A stretch of DNA of 64,000 nt from assembly GCF_013414195.1 (NCBI RefSeq), contig NZ_JAATTV010000007.1, positions 124,001 through 188,000 of the forward strand, in the 5' to 3' direction. Shown here in pieces: positions 48,227 to 57,623 of this stretch. This stretch comes from Psychrobacter sp. BI730 (GTDB lineage Bacteria > Pseudomonadota > Gammaproteobacteria > Pseudomonadales > Moraxellaceae). The notes beneath the pieces were generated by a model. That model did not search any database. It was not told the origin of the DNA and saw only the letters and a list, made by a program, of their open reading frames with translations. The translations under genes were made by a program, and so were the position numbers. Positions within the stretch are counted from its first letter, which is position 1. Every line of letters starts with the position of its first letter.

Positions 48227-49651
48227 TTAAACCACTGTGCCCCAATGACCTTGCAATTCTTGCGCCAGTCGATATGCTTCGTGGTCATTCATACCTGTAA
48301 TAAAATCCAAAATATTTAAGACATTATGATAGATATCGTCAGACAAGATGCGGCGATGTTCGTCAAGATGGGGCTGTAGTAATCTTAACAGACGTTGCTG
48401 CTCAAAAGACATCGGCGGCTGCATGGTTGTAGTTTGAGATCCAGTCCAAGCGAGCGGCATAAAGGCATTCAATAGGCTATGCAGGCATTGATTGGCCATT
48501 AGCTCCATTCTTACTTTGCTCGGATGGTTAAATATTTTTTCGCGTGCCAGCTGCTTAGCTTGATTGATACCATTCTGTACGCTGGTATCGCAATGGGCAA
48601 ACAGGCTGCCTTGCAACGTGCCAGCTAGTAATGCATCACTGTTGGCGACAAAAGCATCGGTGACGGTATTGACCAACCGCATCATGGCTCGTGCCCGCAG
48701 GGAGGCAAGACTTTGTCTGACAGACATATGCGCTGGCAAGTTTACGCTGCTTGGACGCTCACCAATCAGCTCATAAAATATCGTAGCCACTTCGCTATAG
48801 GTTAGCATATTCAGATTGATGCCATCTTCTAAATCGATTAGCGCATAACAGATATCATCTGCCGCTTCTAGCAGGTAAGCCAATGGATGGCGCGCAAAGC
48901 CATCATGTTGCTCTGAGCGTGGTAAATGCAAACACGCAGCTAATTCTTCTAGTTGAGACGCTTCGCTATAAAAGCAGCCGAATTTTTGCACATTATAATG
49001 ATTGTCATTGACATCGTTACTGTGAGTTGCCAACCACGGATATTTCATAAATGCGCCTAGCGTGGCACAGGTGAGCCGCATGCCACCCTTGTCAGGATGA
49101 TGCTCATTACGTGCCAATAGGCGAAACCCTTGAGCATTGCCCTCGTATGCCAGTAAGTCTAATCGCTCGTTGCTGCTTAAGTTTTGCAAAATCGCTTGCG
49201 GTTCAGGCTGTCTGAACCAATCACGGATCGCATATTCTCCAGCGTGGCCAAAAGGTGGATTACCAATGTCATGAGCGAGACAAGCTGCTTGTACGATCAC
49301 ACCGACGTCTGCTGGTGAAACTCCTGCTGGTAGGCCGCTACCTAGTGCATCATGAATTTTTTCGGCAGCCATCATTCCCAAAGAGCGACCAATAGAAGAG
49401 ACTTCTAGCGAATGAGTCAGACGCGTATGAATACCGAGCTGATTGGTCAATGGATGGACTTGGGTTTTCTGATTTAACTGGCGAAAAGAGTGAGAAAATA
49501 CCAGTCTGTCATAGTCTTTGTGAAACTGAGAACGAGTACTGGTATTGGCGTTAAATTTTTTGGAAGCACCAAGACGTTGTGAATTAAGGAGATGTGACCA
49601 TTGTGTGGTAGGGGACGGCAAAGAGGTTTGTGTACTTAGCATATTAAACAT
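48227..49651 (-). CDS. dgt: Deoxyguanosinetriphosphate triphosphohydrolase (dGTPase)
   Basis: The 474-residue HD-domain enzyme hydrolyses dGTP (and perhaps other dNTPs) to the nucleoside and tripolyphosphate. Metal ligands appear as HTRLTHSLEVSS (H80), AHDIGNPPFGHAGE (H127, D128) and a downstream Asp in AADDICYALIDLEDG. SQFHKDYDRLVFSHSFRQLN is the family's N-terminal signature. A second ATG three codons in is an alternative start. It follows the FabR-like gene in the opposite order on the same strand. Confidence 0.9.
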   Translation of the reverse strand: MFNMLSTQTSLPSPTTQWSHLLNSQRLGASKKFNANTSTRSQFHKDYDRLVFSHSFRQLNQKTQVHPLTNQLGIHTRLTHSLEVSSIGRSLGMMAAEKIHDALGSGLPAGVSPADVGVIVQAACLAHDIGNPPFGHAGEYAIRDWFRQPEPQAILQNLSSNERLDLLAYEGNAQGFRLLARNEHHPDKGGMRLTCATLGAFMKYPWLATHSNDVNDNHYNVQKFGCFYSEASQLEELAACLHLPRSEQHDGFARHPLAYLLEAADDICYALIDLEDGINLNMLTYSEVATIFYELIGERPSSVNLPAHMSVRQSLASLRARAMMRLVNTVTDAFVANSDALLAGTLQGSLFAHCDTSVQNGINQAKQLAREKIFNHPSKVRMELMANQCLHSLLNAFMPLAWTGSQTTTMQPPMSFEQQRLLRLLQPHLDEHRRILSDDIYHNVLNILDFITGMNDHEAYRLAQELQGHWGTVV

Positions 49652-49701
49652 CCGGAACCAAGGGAGCCTCTAGCATAGCAAAATAGCGCCCTTGGTACAG
49701 C

Positions 49702-49808
49702 TATATAGTCAGGGAACTACTAAACGGCTACGGCGTTACCTTCCTTAGAGGTACTATTTGTATAATCTGTAGTCGGCGGCCTTGTACCCGTTTGACTTCT
49801 TTGACTAG
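49702..49808 (-). repeat. Dispersed repeat, copy C1 (inverted, degenerate)
   Basis: Read on the minus strand this stretch aligns with copies at 55957 and 57624: GTACAAGG near one end, AAGGTAACGCCGTAGC in the middle and GACTATATAG at the end. It directly abuts copy C2, filling the gap between dgt and the lipoprotein gene. Confidence 0.6.
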
Positions 49809-49914
49809 AGTTAATGCCCTATAAATTGGATACGGTGTCAGTCTTGCTTAGCCTACTACTGGTAGTAATTTCACTCGCCTTGCTTGTATCCAAATTATAT
49901 TGAAACGACTATAT
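49801..49914 (-). repeat. Dispersed repeat, copy C2
   Basis: Minus-strand reading ATAGTCGTTTCAATATAATT, then GGATACAAGCAAGGCGAGTG, matches the copy at 57624 (ATAGTCAGTTCAATATAATT, GATACAAGGAAACCGAGTG). An AAATTGGATAC/GTATCCAAATT inverted repeat is internal. It ends at the stop codon of the lipoprotein gene. Confidence 0.65.
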
Positions 49915-50519
49915 TAAGACTTTTGACAGTTAAAAAGTACGTCTTCCTTGTCGATAGCTACATCGCTGTCCAGTGTCTTATTAAGCAATGTCGCTTTGTC
50001 TCCATTTACTTGCCATATGATGCCGTGGGTATCGTCTAATCCAATATCGCTGGTATAAATGCCCTTATCAGCATCAGTTTCACTATTAGCAGTAGCCGTT
50101 AAATCGTATTCGATACCATCGATGAGCAAATGCGCTGTCTGTGGTGTACTGTCGCTATGATAAGAAACGCCGATAGTAGCAGTAGGCTCACAAGAGAAAG
50201 GAGTGCTGTTGTTGGCATGAGCTGCATGATCGTGACCTGCGTGCGCATGTTCCTCGTGGCTATGACTTTCATGATCGTGTCCTTCATCATCGGGCCCTTC
50301 ATGGTCATGTTCCATATCACTATGCTCTTCGTGGTCGTGCTCTTCATGCATCTCATGACCTTGTTCATGTTCGGCATGATTATCTACTGTTGCTTTTTCA
50401 GATACCGCTGCATCGGTATCGCTGTTTGGCTGACAACCCAGTAAAGAGCCTACCATCACACTACCTAGTATCGTAATACCTGCAAGTCTAGAAAAAGGAA
50501 AAGAAAAATAATTAGTCAC
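49914..50519 (-). CDS. His-rich zinc-binding lipoprotein under Zur control
   Basis: GTG is chosen as start because GAGGG lies eight bases upstream; a start 20 codons earlier would fall on the Zur box. The 201-residue product has a lipoprotein signal (LAGITILGSVMVGSLLGC, Cys29), a His/Glu/Asp-rich metal-binding stretch of HDHE/HEEH type (about 45-107) and a C-terminal beta domain (CEPTATIGVSYHSDST, LLIDGIEYDLTATANSETD). It probably binds zinc in the periplasm. The palindromic Zur box upstream supports derepression under zinc limitation. Confidence 0.8.
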   Translation of the reverse strand: MTNYFSFPFSRLAGITILGSVMVGSLLGCQPNSDTDAAVSEKATVDNHAEHEQGHEMHEEHDHEEHSDMEHDHEGPDDEGHDHESHSHEEHAHAGHDHAAHANNSTPFSCEPTATIGVSYHSDSTPQTAHLLIDGIEYDLTATANSETDADKGIYTSDIGLDDTHGIIWQVNGDKATLLNKTLDSDVAIDKEDVLFNCQKS

Positions 50520-50552
50520 AGTATGAACCCTCAAATAAGCAAAATAAAGATA

Positions 50553-50567
50553 TGTTATAATATAACA
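50553..50567 (-). promoter_or_regulatory. Zur box
   Basis: TGTTATAATATAACA is a perfect 7-1-7 palindrome identical to the core of the gammaproteobacterial Zur consensus (ATGTTATAnTATAACAT). It lies about 33 bases before the lipoprotein start, on the promoter. On the minus strand TTGTCA is upstream as a possible -35. Confidence 0.8.
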
Positions 50568-50576
50568 ATATGCTGA

Positions 50577-50615
50577 CAAAATAAAGCCGATGATGGAGAA
50601 TATCCAACATCGGCT
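50577..50615 (-). terminator. Terminator of ychF
   Basis: On the minus strand a perfect AGCCGATG/CATCGGCT stem is followed by TTTATTTT. It separates ychF from the Zur-controlled lipoprotein gene. Confidence 0.75.
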
Positions 50616-50647
50616 AATTAACTTTAAACACGCTACACTATTTAAAG

Positions 50648-51739
50648 TTATACGTTAAATCTAAAGTGCATCACGTCGCCATCTTGTACGATGTAAGTTT
50701 TACCTTCTAAACGCGATTTACCAGCAGCAGCAGCGCCTTTTTCACCGTTGTATTCGATAAAGTCGTCATACGCAATGACTTCAGCACGAATAAAGCCGCG
50801 CTCAAAATCAGTATGAATCACGCCAGCTGCTTGCGGCGCTGTCGCACCAATAGCGACAGTCCAAGCACGTACTTCTTTTACGCCAGCGGTAAAATAAGTC
50901 TGCATATCAAGTAAGTCATAGCCACCGCGGATTACTTGATCAAGACCGGCTTCTTCCATGTCCATTTCAGCTAGGAAGTCTTTCTTATCATCTTCATCGA
51001 GCTGTGCGATTTCAGATTCGATTTGGTTGCATAGGGCGATGACGATAGAGTCTTCACCAGTGGCATAGTCACGAACAGCGTCAAGGTATGGGTTATTTTC
51101 AAAACCATCTTCAGCGACGTTAGCGATATACATGGTTGGCTTTAGCGTAATTAAACCATAGCTTCTGATCAGTTTTTTCTCATCAGCGTCTAGGTTAGCA
51201 GCACGAGCCGCTTTACCTTCTGCTAATAATGGTTCAACTTTTTTGAACACATCAAGCAATGCTTGCGCATCCTTATCACCACCTTTAGCCTTTTTAGTTT
51301 GGTTGTGGATTGCGCGCTCAACAGCTTCTAAATCTGCAAGTGCCAGTTCAGTGTTGATGGTTTCGATATCATCAATCGGGCTAACGCGGCCATCAACGTG
51401 TACCACATTGTCATCATCAAAACAGCGTACCACATGAGCAATTGCATCGGTCTCACGGATGTTGGCTAGGAACTGGTTACCCATGCCTTCGCCTTTTGAC
51501 GCGCCTGCGACCAAACCTGCGATATCGACAAACTCCATCGTCGTTGGTAATACGCGTTCAGGATTGACGATGTCAGCCAGTTGTTTTAGGCGTGGGTCTG
51601 GTACTGGTACGATACCCGTGTTGGGATCTTTGGTACAAAATGGAAAGTTTTCAGCGGCGATACCCGCTTTGGTCAACGCATTAAACAAGGTGGATTTACC
51701 CACGTTTGGTAGGCCGACGATGCCGCAATTAAAACCCAT
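50648..51739 (-). CDS. ychF: Redox-regulated ATPase/GTPase YchF
   Basis: The 363-residue OLA1/YchF protein has G1 [14 protein letters not shown] at the N-terminus, [20 protein letters not shown] (G3 region), the NVAE substitution of the G4 motif ([12 protein letters not shown]) that gives ATP preference, a coiled-coil insert and a C-terminal TGS domain ([20 protein letters not shown]). It binds ribosomes and acts in translation and stress control. Full length. Confidence 0.95.
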   Translation of the reverse strand: MGFNCGIVGLPNVGKSTLFNALTKAGIAAENFPFCTKDPNTGIVPVPDPRLKQLADIVNPERVLPTTMEFVDIAGLVAGASKGEGMGNQFLANIRETDAIAHVVRCFDDDNVVHVDGRVSPIDDIETINTELALADLEAVERAIHNQTKKAKGGDKDAQALLDVFKKVEPLLAEGKAARAANLDADEKKLIRSYGLITLKPTMYIANVAEDGFENNPYLDAVRDYATGEDSIVIALCNQIESEIAQLDEDDKKDFLAEMDMEEAGLDQVIRGGYDLLDMQTYFTAGVKEVRAWTVAIGATAPQAAGVIHTDFERGFIRAEVIAYDDFIEYNGEKGAAAAGKSRLEGKTYIVQDGDVMHFRFNV

Positions 51740-52148
51740 AACATTCTCTCAATGTATTAATAAAATCAGTTGGTATAAAGTTTGGTTAAATGATAAATCA
51801 AAATTGGGCATATTGTAGCAAATTTACCTGAATAGGGGTGAGGTTGTTACGGTATATGCTCAGATTTTTACCTGATAATGATACGCAGATTGATGATGAA
51901 AGCAGGTCATATTTGAGGCTTGAAAATGAATAAGGCGAATCAATACGAGTGATAAGTAGTTTATGTGGGCTGATAAACCCTATTTTTTAATATGGTAAAC
52001 TGTCACGCATAGATAAGGGCTTGAACTTCACGTAAATTCAGCACATATACTCTGTCAATTTTAGCAAATCATACTTATCCTAAAGCTATAAACAGTCAGA
52101 CATACGCTGATAATATCGCCAAAATAAAATGTAAGGCAATTTTAGACA
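51740..52148. other. Intergenic region ychF / helicase
   Basis: About 400 A+T-rich bases between divergent genes. On the minus strand TACAAT about 70 bases before ychF is a possible -10. On the plus strand TGATAATAT about 40 bases before the helicase ATG is a possible extended -10. No ORF, repeat copy or RNA structure is convincing. Confidence 0.4.
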
Positions 52149-54353
52149 ATGACAACCTCGATTTTTGACACACGCCACTATAAATACCCGCAGAACTTCC
52201 TTGAGATGAAGCCTAAATTGACTCGGCTTGAGCAGGCTATTAAAAAGTTAGAAGCGAACTTAATTGATACTGCTGAGCCGACAAACCTTAAGTTATTAAA
52301 GCAGAGACTAGATAGCGGGTTGGGGTTAAAGGTCGATTATGCCAGTGAGCTAAATCCCGATCAGCTAATGGCCGCGACTACGATCGACGGCAAAGTATTG
52401 GTCATTGCTGGTGCAGGTTCGGGCAAGACCAAAACCTTGACCTATCGGACCAGTTATCTATTAGAAAACGGAGTATCGCCTAAAGAGATTTTGCTACTGA
52501 CCTTTACGCGTAAAGCGGCAAATGAAATAAAAGATCGAGCTAAATCCTTGCTGGCAAGCAGTCTTTCAAATCAAGAACTATCAGATGAAGAGTTGGCTGA
52601 GGATAAGCTGCCAACTGATAAAGCATTAAATAGCATCACTAGTGGTACTTTTCACTCGTTTTGTAATATGTTACTACGTCAATATTCAGGGCTACTCGGT
52701 ATCAATCCGCGATTTACGATTCTGGATACTGGCGATAGTGAGGACGCTATCGACTTGGTGCATAAAGAAAAAAAGTATCCTGCTCAAACCAAGGCACAAG
52801 CCTTTCCGCGTAAAAAAACGCTGCAAAATATCATCTCGACGTCTAGAAATAGACGCATTCCTATTCGCGACCTAATAGAAAGTAGCTATCCTGATATCGC
52901 CGTACATATTCCTATCATCGAGCAATTAGCAATTGATTTTCATGAGTATAAGCGCGCCAATCATTTATATGATTTTGATGACATCATCAGCCAAGTAGTA
53001 CGTCATCTAAAAACCAATGACACCTTTAGGCAGCGACTTCAAAACACGTATCGTTATGTCATGGTTGATGAATATCAAGATACCAACATTCCACAAAAGC
53101 AGCTAATCGATTTGATCTGTGAGCCTGATTCGGTGTCACTAATGGTCGTCGGTGACGACAATCAAAGCATCTATGCCTTTCGCGGTGCCAACTACGAAAA
53201 CATTTTGCTATTCGGTGAGACTTATCCTCAAGCCAAACTTATTAAGCTTGAGCAAAATTATCGCAGCGCGCCGTCAGTTTTAACCTATATCAACGCGTTG
53301 TCCGCGCAAATCACGCTAGGCTATCAAAAGCAGCTGTATTCTGATGCGCCGATAGAAGGACACAAACCAGTATTTCGACGACTCAGTGATGAGCCAAAAG
53401 AAGCGGGCTATATCACTGATAAGATTGTCGCGCTAAAGCCAGAGTATGACTACAACGACTTTGCAGTATTATGCCGTACGTCTTTTCAGTCCAATTATGT
53501 ACAGCTAGAGTTTATGGCGCGCAATATTCCCTTTATCGTCGTGGGCGGTATCAAGTTCATTGAAAGACGTCATATCAAAGATGTATTGGCCTTTGTCAAA
53601 ATACTCTATAACCCAAATGACACAATTGCTTGGCATCGTATTTTAACCTTGTTTAAAGGGGTGGGTGCAGTGACGGCGACGCGCTTAACTCAAGCTATTA
53701 CTGCTGACAATAATGCATTTGAATCTTTACTGGCAGCGCCATTTTCGAAAAAAAGTGATCAGCTAGAACCTCTATATCATGCGCTTACCAAGGCACAGCA
53801 AGCTGAATCGGTCGAGACAGCTATTGAACATATTCTTGAGTTTTATATTCCAGTGTTAAAGCTGATTGAAGAAAATTGGCGTGAGCGCACCGAAGATTTT
53901 CGGGTATTAAAGAACCTAGCGACAGAGCACACAAGCCTTGATAGCTTTTTAGAAAATCTCGCTTTAGACCCGCCCAATGATTCGGTGGCTGTGATGGGCA
54001 ATTCGGATAATGGACGAGACAGTAGCAATGACAAAGTTACTATCTCGACCATTCATAGTGCTAAGGGGCTTGAGTGGCCAGTAGTGTTTGTTAACTCATT
54101 GGTAGATGGCATCACGCCGCATCATCGTTCTTTGGATGACTTTGAAGCATTAGAAGAAGAGCGTAAGCTGTTTTATGTTGCCTGTAGTCGTGCAAAGACG
54201 CAATTATATCTGACGGCACCAAACTACTTCTCTAGTTATTCTGGATACTTTGACAAACCGTCACGTTTTATCGCTGAGCTATCTGCGGACGAGGTAACGG
54301 TTGAGACGACAAGGCGAACCATGATAGAAGACGATGATCCCATTTGGTGGTAA
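52149..54353 (+). CDS. UvrD/Rep-family DNA helicase
   Basis: The 734-residue SF1A helicase has the Q-motif (ELNPDQLMAATTIDGKVLVI), Walker A AGAGSGKTKTLTYRT (near 88), TFTRKAANEIKDRA (Ia), the II motif MVDEYQDTN (near 305), VVGDDNQSIYAFRGANYENI (III), LEQNYRS (IV), TIHSAKGLEWPVVFVNSLVD (V) and YVACSRAKTQLYLTAP (VI). It has an N-terminal extension of about 65 residues and ends in DDDPIWW. Likely a 3'-5' helicase in repair or replication restart; not clearly UvrD or Rep itself. Transcribed alone. Confidence 0.9.
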   Translation: MTTSIFDTRHYKYPQNFLEMKPKLTRLEQAIKKLEANLIDTAEPTNLKLLKQRLDSGLGLKVDYASELNPDQLMAATTIDGKVLVIAGAGSGKTKTLTYRTSYLLENGVSPKEILLLTFTRKAANEIKDRAKSLLASSLSNQELSDEELAEDKLPTDKALNSITSGTFHSFCNMLLRQYSGLLGINPRFTILDTGDSEDAIDLVHKEKKYPAQTKAQAFPRKKTLQNIISTSRNRRIPIRDLIESSYPDIAVHIPIIEQLAIDFHEYKRANHLYDFDDIISQVVRHLKTNDTFRQRLQNTYRYVMVDEYQDTNIPQKQLIDLICEPDSVSLMVVGDDNQSIYAFRGANYENILLFGETYPQAKLIKLEQNYRSAPSVLTYINALSAQITLGYQKQLYSDAPIEGHKPVFRRLSDEPKEAGYITDKIVALKPEYDYNDFAVLCRTSFQSNYVQLEFMARNIPFIVVGGIKFIERRHIKDVLAFVKILYNPNDTIAWHRILTLFKGVGAVTATRLTQAITADNNAFESLLAAPFSKKSDQLEPLYHALTKAQQAESVETAIEHILEFYIPVLKLIEENWRERTEDFRVLKNLATEHTSLDSFLENLALDPPNDSVAVMGNSDNGRDSSNDKVTISTIHSAKGLEWPVVFVNSLVDGITPHHRSLDDFEALEEERKLFYVACSRAKTQLYLTAPNYFSSYSGYFDKPSRFIAELSADEVTVETTRRTMIEDDDPIWW

Positions 54354-54696
54354 TATTCTATGTTTAGTTGATTATCCAATCAATTAAACATAAGCTAATA
54401 AAGCTATTCAGTAATATAGATAAGTGAGCTTTCGAATAGTCGAAGGTTTCACGTGCAAAAATATTGGATAATTTGACACTATTTTCACTAAATTTGTTGC
54501 TAGATTATTGCTCGAAGCCAATATTATTCCTATCAAAAATACCTTCTCAAAAACCCCATAACCAAAAGTATATGACGCGAAAATATTTCTCAGATAAGGG
54601 TTTCAAATTTATCCTAATGCGTTACTATTACCACCTAATTCTGTTAGACCCTTATATTTGATACTCTGTATTAACACCCTAAGAAAAGGATAGGTT
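54354..54696. other. Intergenic region helicase / DadA-like gene
   Basis: TTGATT/AATCAA forms a small hairpin just after the helicase stop with only a weak T-tract on the plus strand. A 65-codon frame within the region lacks a ribosome site and has an atypical composition, so it is not called. TTACTATTACC near 54619 and TATATTTGATACT near 54654 are the only promoter-like stretches before dadA. Confidence 0.4.
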
Positions 54697-55944
54697 ATGC
54701 GCTACGAAGTTATCGTTATCGGTGCAGGTATGGTTGGCACGTCAATCGCGTGGCATCTACAAAAAAATAACTCAAATGTATTATTGTTAGACAAAAAATT
54801 GCCAGGGTCAGAGACCTCATATGGCAATGCAGGATTGATTCAGCGCGAAGCCATTCATACACATCCTTTTCCTCGTCAGCTGACAGAAATGATCAGAGTA
54901 TTGCCAAACCAAGGGACCGATATTCGCTATCGTATCCCGGCCATTTTGCGTTATCACCAAGCGCTGCTTCAGTATTGGAAATACTCTACGCCGGCTTCAG
55001 TCAAAAAAATTGAATCAGAGTGGCAGACGCTGATTGAGCATTGTACCAGTGAGCACCAAACCATGATTAGCGCTTCTGGTGCTGACGAGCTCATTACTCG
55101 TGATGGTTGGTTGCAATTGCATCGCTCAGAAGAGACGTTCAAAGAAGCGCAAGTATCAGCTATCGACGCACTTAACCAAGGTGTTGAGCATAACGTACTA
55201 AACCTTGAAGCGCTAAAAGCAATGGAGCCTAGCGCCAATTTTGAAGGTTTCGTTGGCGCGATTCATTGGAAAAATTCTTGGCAAGTATCGAACCCAAGCT
55301 CACTCGTGAAAGCTTATGCAAAAAACTTCCAAGATATGCAGGGTACGATCAAAGAAAGCGATGTGAAAGAAATCATAAAAGACGGCGAAGGTTGGAAAAT
55401 TATCACTGATAACGATACCTACTATAGTGATAAATTGGTTATCGCAGCAGGCCCATGGTCTAATGATTTGATCAGACCACTTGGCTATAACTTGCCATTG
55501 TTCCCAATGCGCGGCTATCATCAGCATTTCAAAGTGACAGAAAAGAACACCATCAATCACAGTATGTTTGATATGGACAAAGGTTTTGTGATGGGGCCGA
55601 TGCAGCAGGGTATCCGTATCACCACTGGTGCTGAGATGACCACGATGAATGCGCCAAAGAACTTTGGTCAGTTAAAAACTGTATTGAAGCTGGCTAAAAA
55701 AATCTTGCCATTAGAAGATGCAGTTGAGAGTGAAGCATGGGCAGGCTCACGTCCTTGTATGCCTGATATGAAGCCAGTAATCGGTCCTGCTGACAAGCAT
55801 GACAAACTATGGTTCGCATTTGGTCACAGCCATCAAGGCTTTACCTTAGGGCCAATGACAGGGCGTCTGGTTGAAGAAATGATTCACGATAAGCCTGCAT
55901 TGGTCGATCTTGCACCATTTAGTGCCCAGCGCTTTTCTAACTAA
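54697..55944 (+). CDS. FAD-dependent D-amino acid dehydrogenase-like oxidoreductase
   Basis: The 415-residue DAO-family flavoprotein begins with a Rossmann FAD motif (VIVIGAGMVGTSIAWHLQKN), has the family core YGNAGLIQREAIHTHPFPRQ, KLVIAAGPWSNDLI and the C-terminal AWAGSRPCMPDMKPVIGPAD and FAFGHSHQGFTLGPMTGRLV. It resembles DadA and oxidises amino acids or similar amines to imines, passing electrons to quinone. AAGGATAGGTT precedes the ATG. A RidA-family gene follows, which would clear the imine products. Substrate unknown. Confidence 0.88.
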   Translation: MRYEVIVIGAGMVGTSIAWHLQKNNSNVLLLDKKLPGSETSYGNAGLIQREAIHTHPFPRQLTEMIRVLPNQGTDIRYRIPAILRYHQALLQYWKYSTPASVKKIESEWQTLIEHCTSEHQTMISASGADELITRDGWLQLHRSEETFKEAQVSAIDALNQGVEHNVLNLEALKAMEPSANFEGFVGAIHWKNSWQVSNPSSLVKAYAKNFQDMQGTIKESDVKEIIKDGEGWKIITDNDTYYSDKLVIAAGPWSNDLIRPLGYNLPLFPMRGYHQHFKVTEKNTINHSMFDMDKGFVMGPMQQGIRITTGAEMTTMNAPKNFGQLKTVLKLAKKILPLEDAVESEAWAGSRPCMPDMKPVIGPADKHDKLWFAFGHSHQGFTLGPMTGRLVEEMIHDKPALVDLAPFSAQRFSN

Positions 55945-55956
55945 GCGCGTATCTGA

Positions 55957-56066
55957 TATATAGTTGATCCAATTTAAGAGCGGTACAAGGCAACTGAGTG
56001 CAGATGTATATGTCATACTTCAAGCGAGGTTAACGCTGTAACGCTTGTATAGTGGATTGACTATAG
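55957..56066 (+). repeat. Dispersed repeat, copy A
   Basis: The element starts TATATAGTTGATCCAATTT and ends GGATTGACTATAG, so its ends are imperfect inverted repeats (TATAGT-TGATCCA against TATAGTCAATCCA). Internal blocks GGTACAAGGCAACTGAGTGC and AGCGAGGTTAACGCTGTA match copies B, C1 and C2. It sits between the DadA-like and RidA-like genes. Confidence 0.7.
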
Positions 56067-56104
56067 TTAGCACAGAATTAAATTAATAAATAAAAGGTAT
56101 AGAC

Positions 56105-56446
56105 ATGATTAAGAAGCTACATAGCAATCAACGTATGAGCAAAACCGTAATCCATAACCAGACGATCTATTTGTGTGGTCAGGTCGGTAATGCAGAAGAC
56201 GATATCAAAGCGCAAACATTGACTTGTCTAGAAAAAATCCAAACGCTATTAGAAGAAGTGGGTAGTGACAAATCAAAGCTACTATCAGTAACGGTTTGGA
56301 TTAAAGACATGGCTGACTTTGCTGCCATGAATGAAGTTTATGACCAGTGGTTTGAAGGTATTCAGCCACCAGCTCGCGCTTGTGGTGAGTCAGCTTTGGC
56401 ACGTCCTGAGCTATTGGTTGAGATGATCGCTATCGCTGCCGAGTAA
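56105..56446 (+). CDS. RidA-family 2-imino acid deaminase
   Basis: The 113-residue protein has the RidA pattern: TIYLCGQVGNAEDDIKAQTL, LLSVTVWIKDMADFAAMNEV and PPARACGESALARPELLVEM with the substrate-binding Arg91. RidA hydrolyses reactive enamine/imine intermediates to keto acids. It lies after a DadA-like oxidase that would make imines, so the pair is likely functional; a repeat element now lies between them. AAAAGGTATAGAC gives the ribosome site. A hairpin terminator follows. Confidence 0.9.
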   Translation: MIKKLHSNQRMSKTVIHNQTIYLCGQVGNAEDDIKAQTLTCLEKIQTLLEEVGSDKSKLLSVTVWIKDMADFAAMNEVYDQWFEGIQPPARACGESALARPELLVEMIAIAAE

Positions 56447-56490
56447 TAAACAGCTCGTAGTATCTGTAGTACCGTTATTAAATAGAAATA

Positions 56491-56523
56491 AAAAAGGCCA
56501 TGATAATGATATCGTGGCCTTTT
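56491..56523 (+). terminator. Terminator after the RidA gene
   Basis: AAAGGCCA pairs with TGGCCTTT around a partly paired loop and is flanked by A- and T-rich tracts, so it can work in both directions between the convergent RidA and enoyl-CoA hydratase genes. Confidence 0.7.
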
Positions 56524-56633
56524 CTATGCGTAGCAATAAGCCAACTCGATTATTGAAAAGGAATATGCTAGCTTTTTAATCCAAGCACACGCCGTATAAC
56601 GTCAGCGAAGCAATACAATGATTATTATAGGAA

Positions 56634-57446
56634 TTAGCATCCTTTCCATACTGCTTGGCGTTTCTCAATAAAAGCATCAATACCTTCGCTCACATCGTCT
56701 GCCATCATATTGCAAGTCATTACCTCACTGGCATAGTCATAAGCGTCTTCGACACTCATATCCAGCTGTTTATAAAACATATCTTTGCCAGTTCTTACTG
56801 CTATTGGAGATTTGGCAGTGATTGCTGTTATCAGTGACTGTAGTGTTTGATCGAGTTGCTCTGCTGCTGATACTCGATTGATCAAGCCATATTGCAAGGC
56901 AGTGTGTGGATCGATAAACTCACCTGTAATTAGCATCTCAAATGCTTGCTTACGAGGTAGATTACGGCTGACGGCTACAGCAGGTGTAGAGCAGAACAGT
57001 CCCACATTTATCCCAGAAGTAGCAAATTTTGCATCATCAGTGGCAATGGCCAAATCACAGGCTGCGACCAGCTGACATCCTGCGGCTGTGGCAATGCCTT
57101 GTACTTTTGCAATAACGACTTGCGGCATACGGTTGATGGTAAGCATCATTTGGCTGCATTGCTGGAATAGGGCGCGGTGAAATGCTGCCTCTGAGTGTGC
57201 ACGCATTTGTTTTAGATTATGACCAGCACAGAATGCCTTACCCGTCGCTTGAATAACCACGACTCTGATCGTATCGTCTTGAGCGATACTGTCTAGCTCT
57301 GCTTGCATGGCAGACAGAACTTCAACGGACAACGCATTGAATTGTTTGGGTTGGTTTAAGGTGAGCGTGACTACGCCACTTTCTTTAGTGTCTTCTCTAA
57401 TAACCAAAAGGTCATCTAGGTCTAGAGTAATGTCAGATTGAGTCAT
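56634..57446 (-). CDS. Enoyl-CoA hydratase/isomerase family protein
   Basis: The 270-residue crotonase-fold protein shows TLTLNQPKQFNALSVEVLSA, FCAGHNLKQMRAHSEAA (oxyanion hole), VQGIATAAGCQLVAACDLAI, CSTPAVAVSRNLPRKQAFEM and the C-terminal GIDAFIEKRQAVW. It resembles ECHDC3-type hydratases. The usual catalytic Glu pair is not clear (GLFCSTPA replaces the common GxxPxxG glutamate region), so the exact reaction is uncertain. Transcribed alone. Confidence 0.85.
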   Translation of the reverse strand: MTQSDITLDLDDLLVIREDTKESGVVTLTLNQPKQFNALSVEVLSAMQAELDSIAQDDTIRVVVIQATGKAFCAGHNLKQMRAHSEAAFHRALFQQCSQMMLTINRMPQVVIAKVQGIATAAGCQLVAACDLAIATDDAKFATSGINVGLFCSTPAVAVSRNLPRKQAFEMLITGEFIDPHTALQYGLINRVSAAEQLDQTLQSLITAITAKSPIAVRTGKDMFYKQLDMSVEDAYDYASEVMTCNMMADDVSEGIDAFIEKRQAVWKGC

Positions 57447-57623
57447 TTATCATCCTTGATAATGGGTGGTTTGATTTGGCAAATGCTGCTATCTATGAAT
57501 TTATATCAAGCGTTTTAAATAGTAGCATGGCTCATATTCTATACAATAGATGGAGCACATAGAAAGCGCACGAAAAAAATAGCGCACTCAGATGATGAGT
57601 ACGCTATTGGTTTTTCAGTCAGA

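Noticed and set aside
50099-50444. Open frames of 92 (minus) and 104 (plus) codons overlapping the lipoprotein gene
   Set aside because: They arise from the repetitive CAT/GAC codons of the His-rich stretch; the lipoprotein frame has the signal peptide, lipobox and operator.
54464-54661. A 65-codon plus-strand frame between the helicase and DadA-like genes
   Set aside because: No ribosome binding site, atypical Leu/Tyr/Ile-rich composition in an A+T-rich spacer, and no coupling to neighbours.
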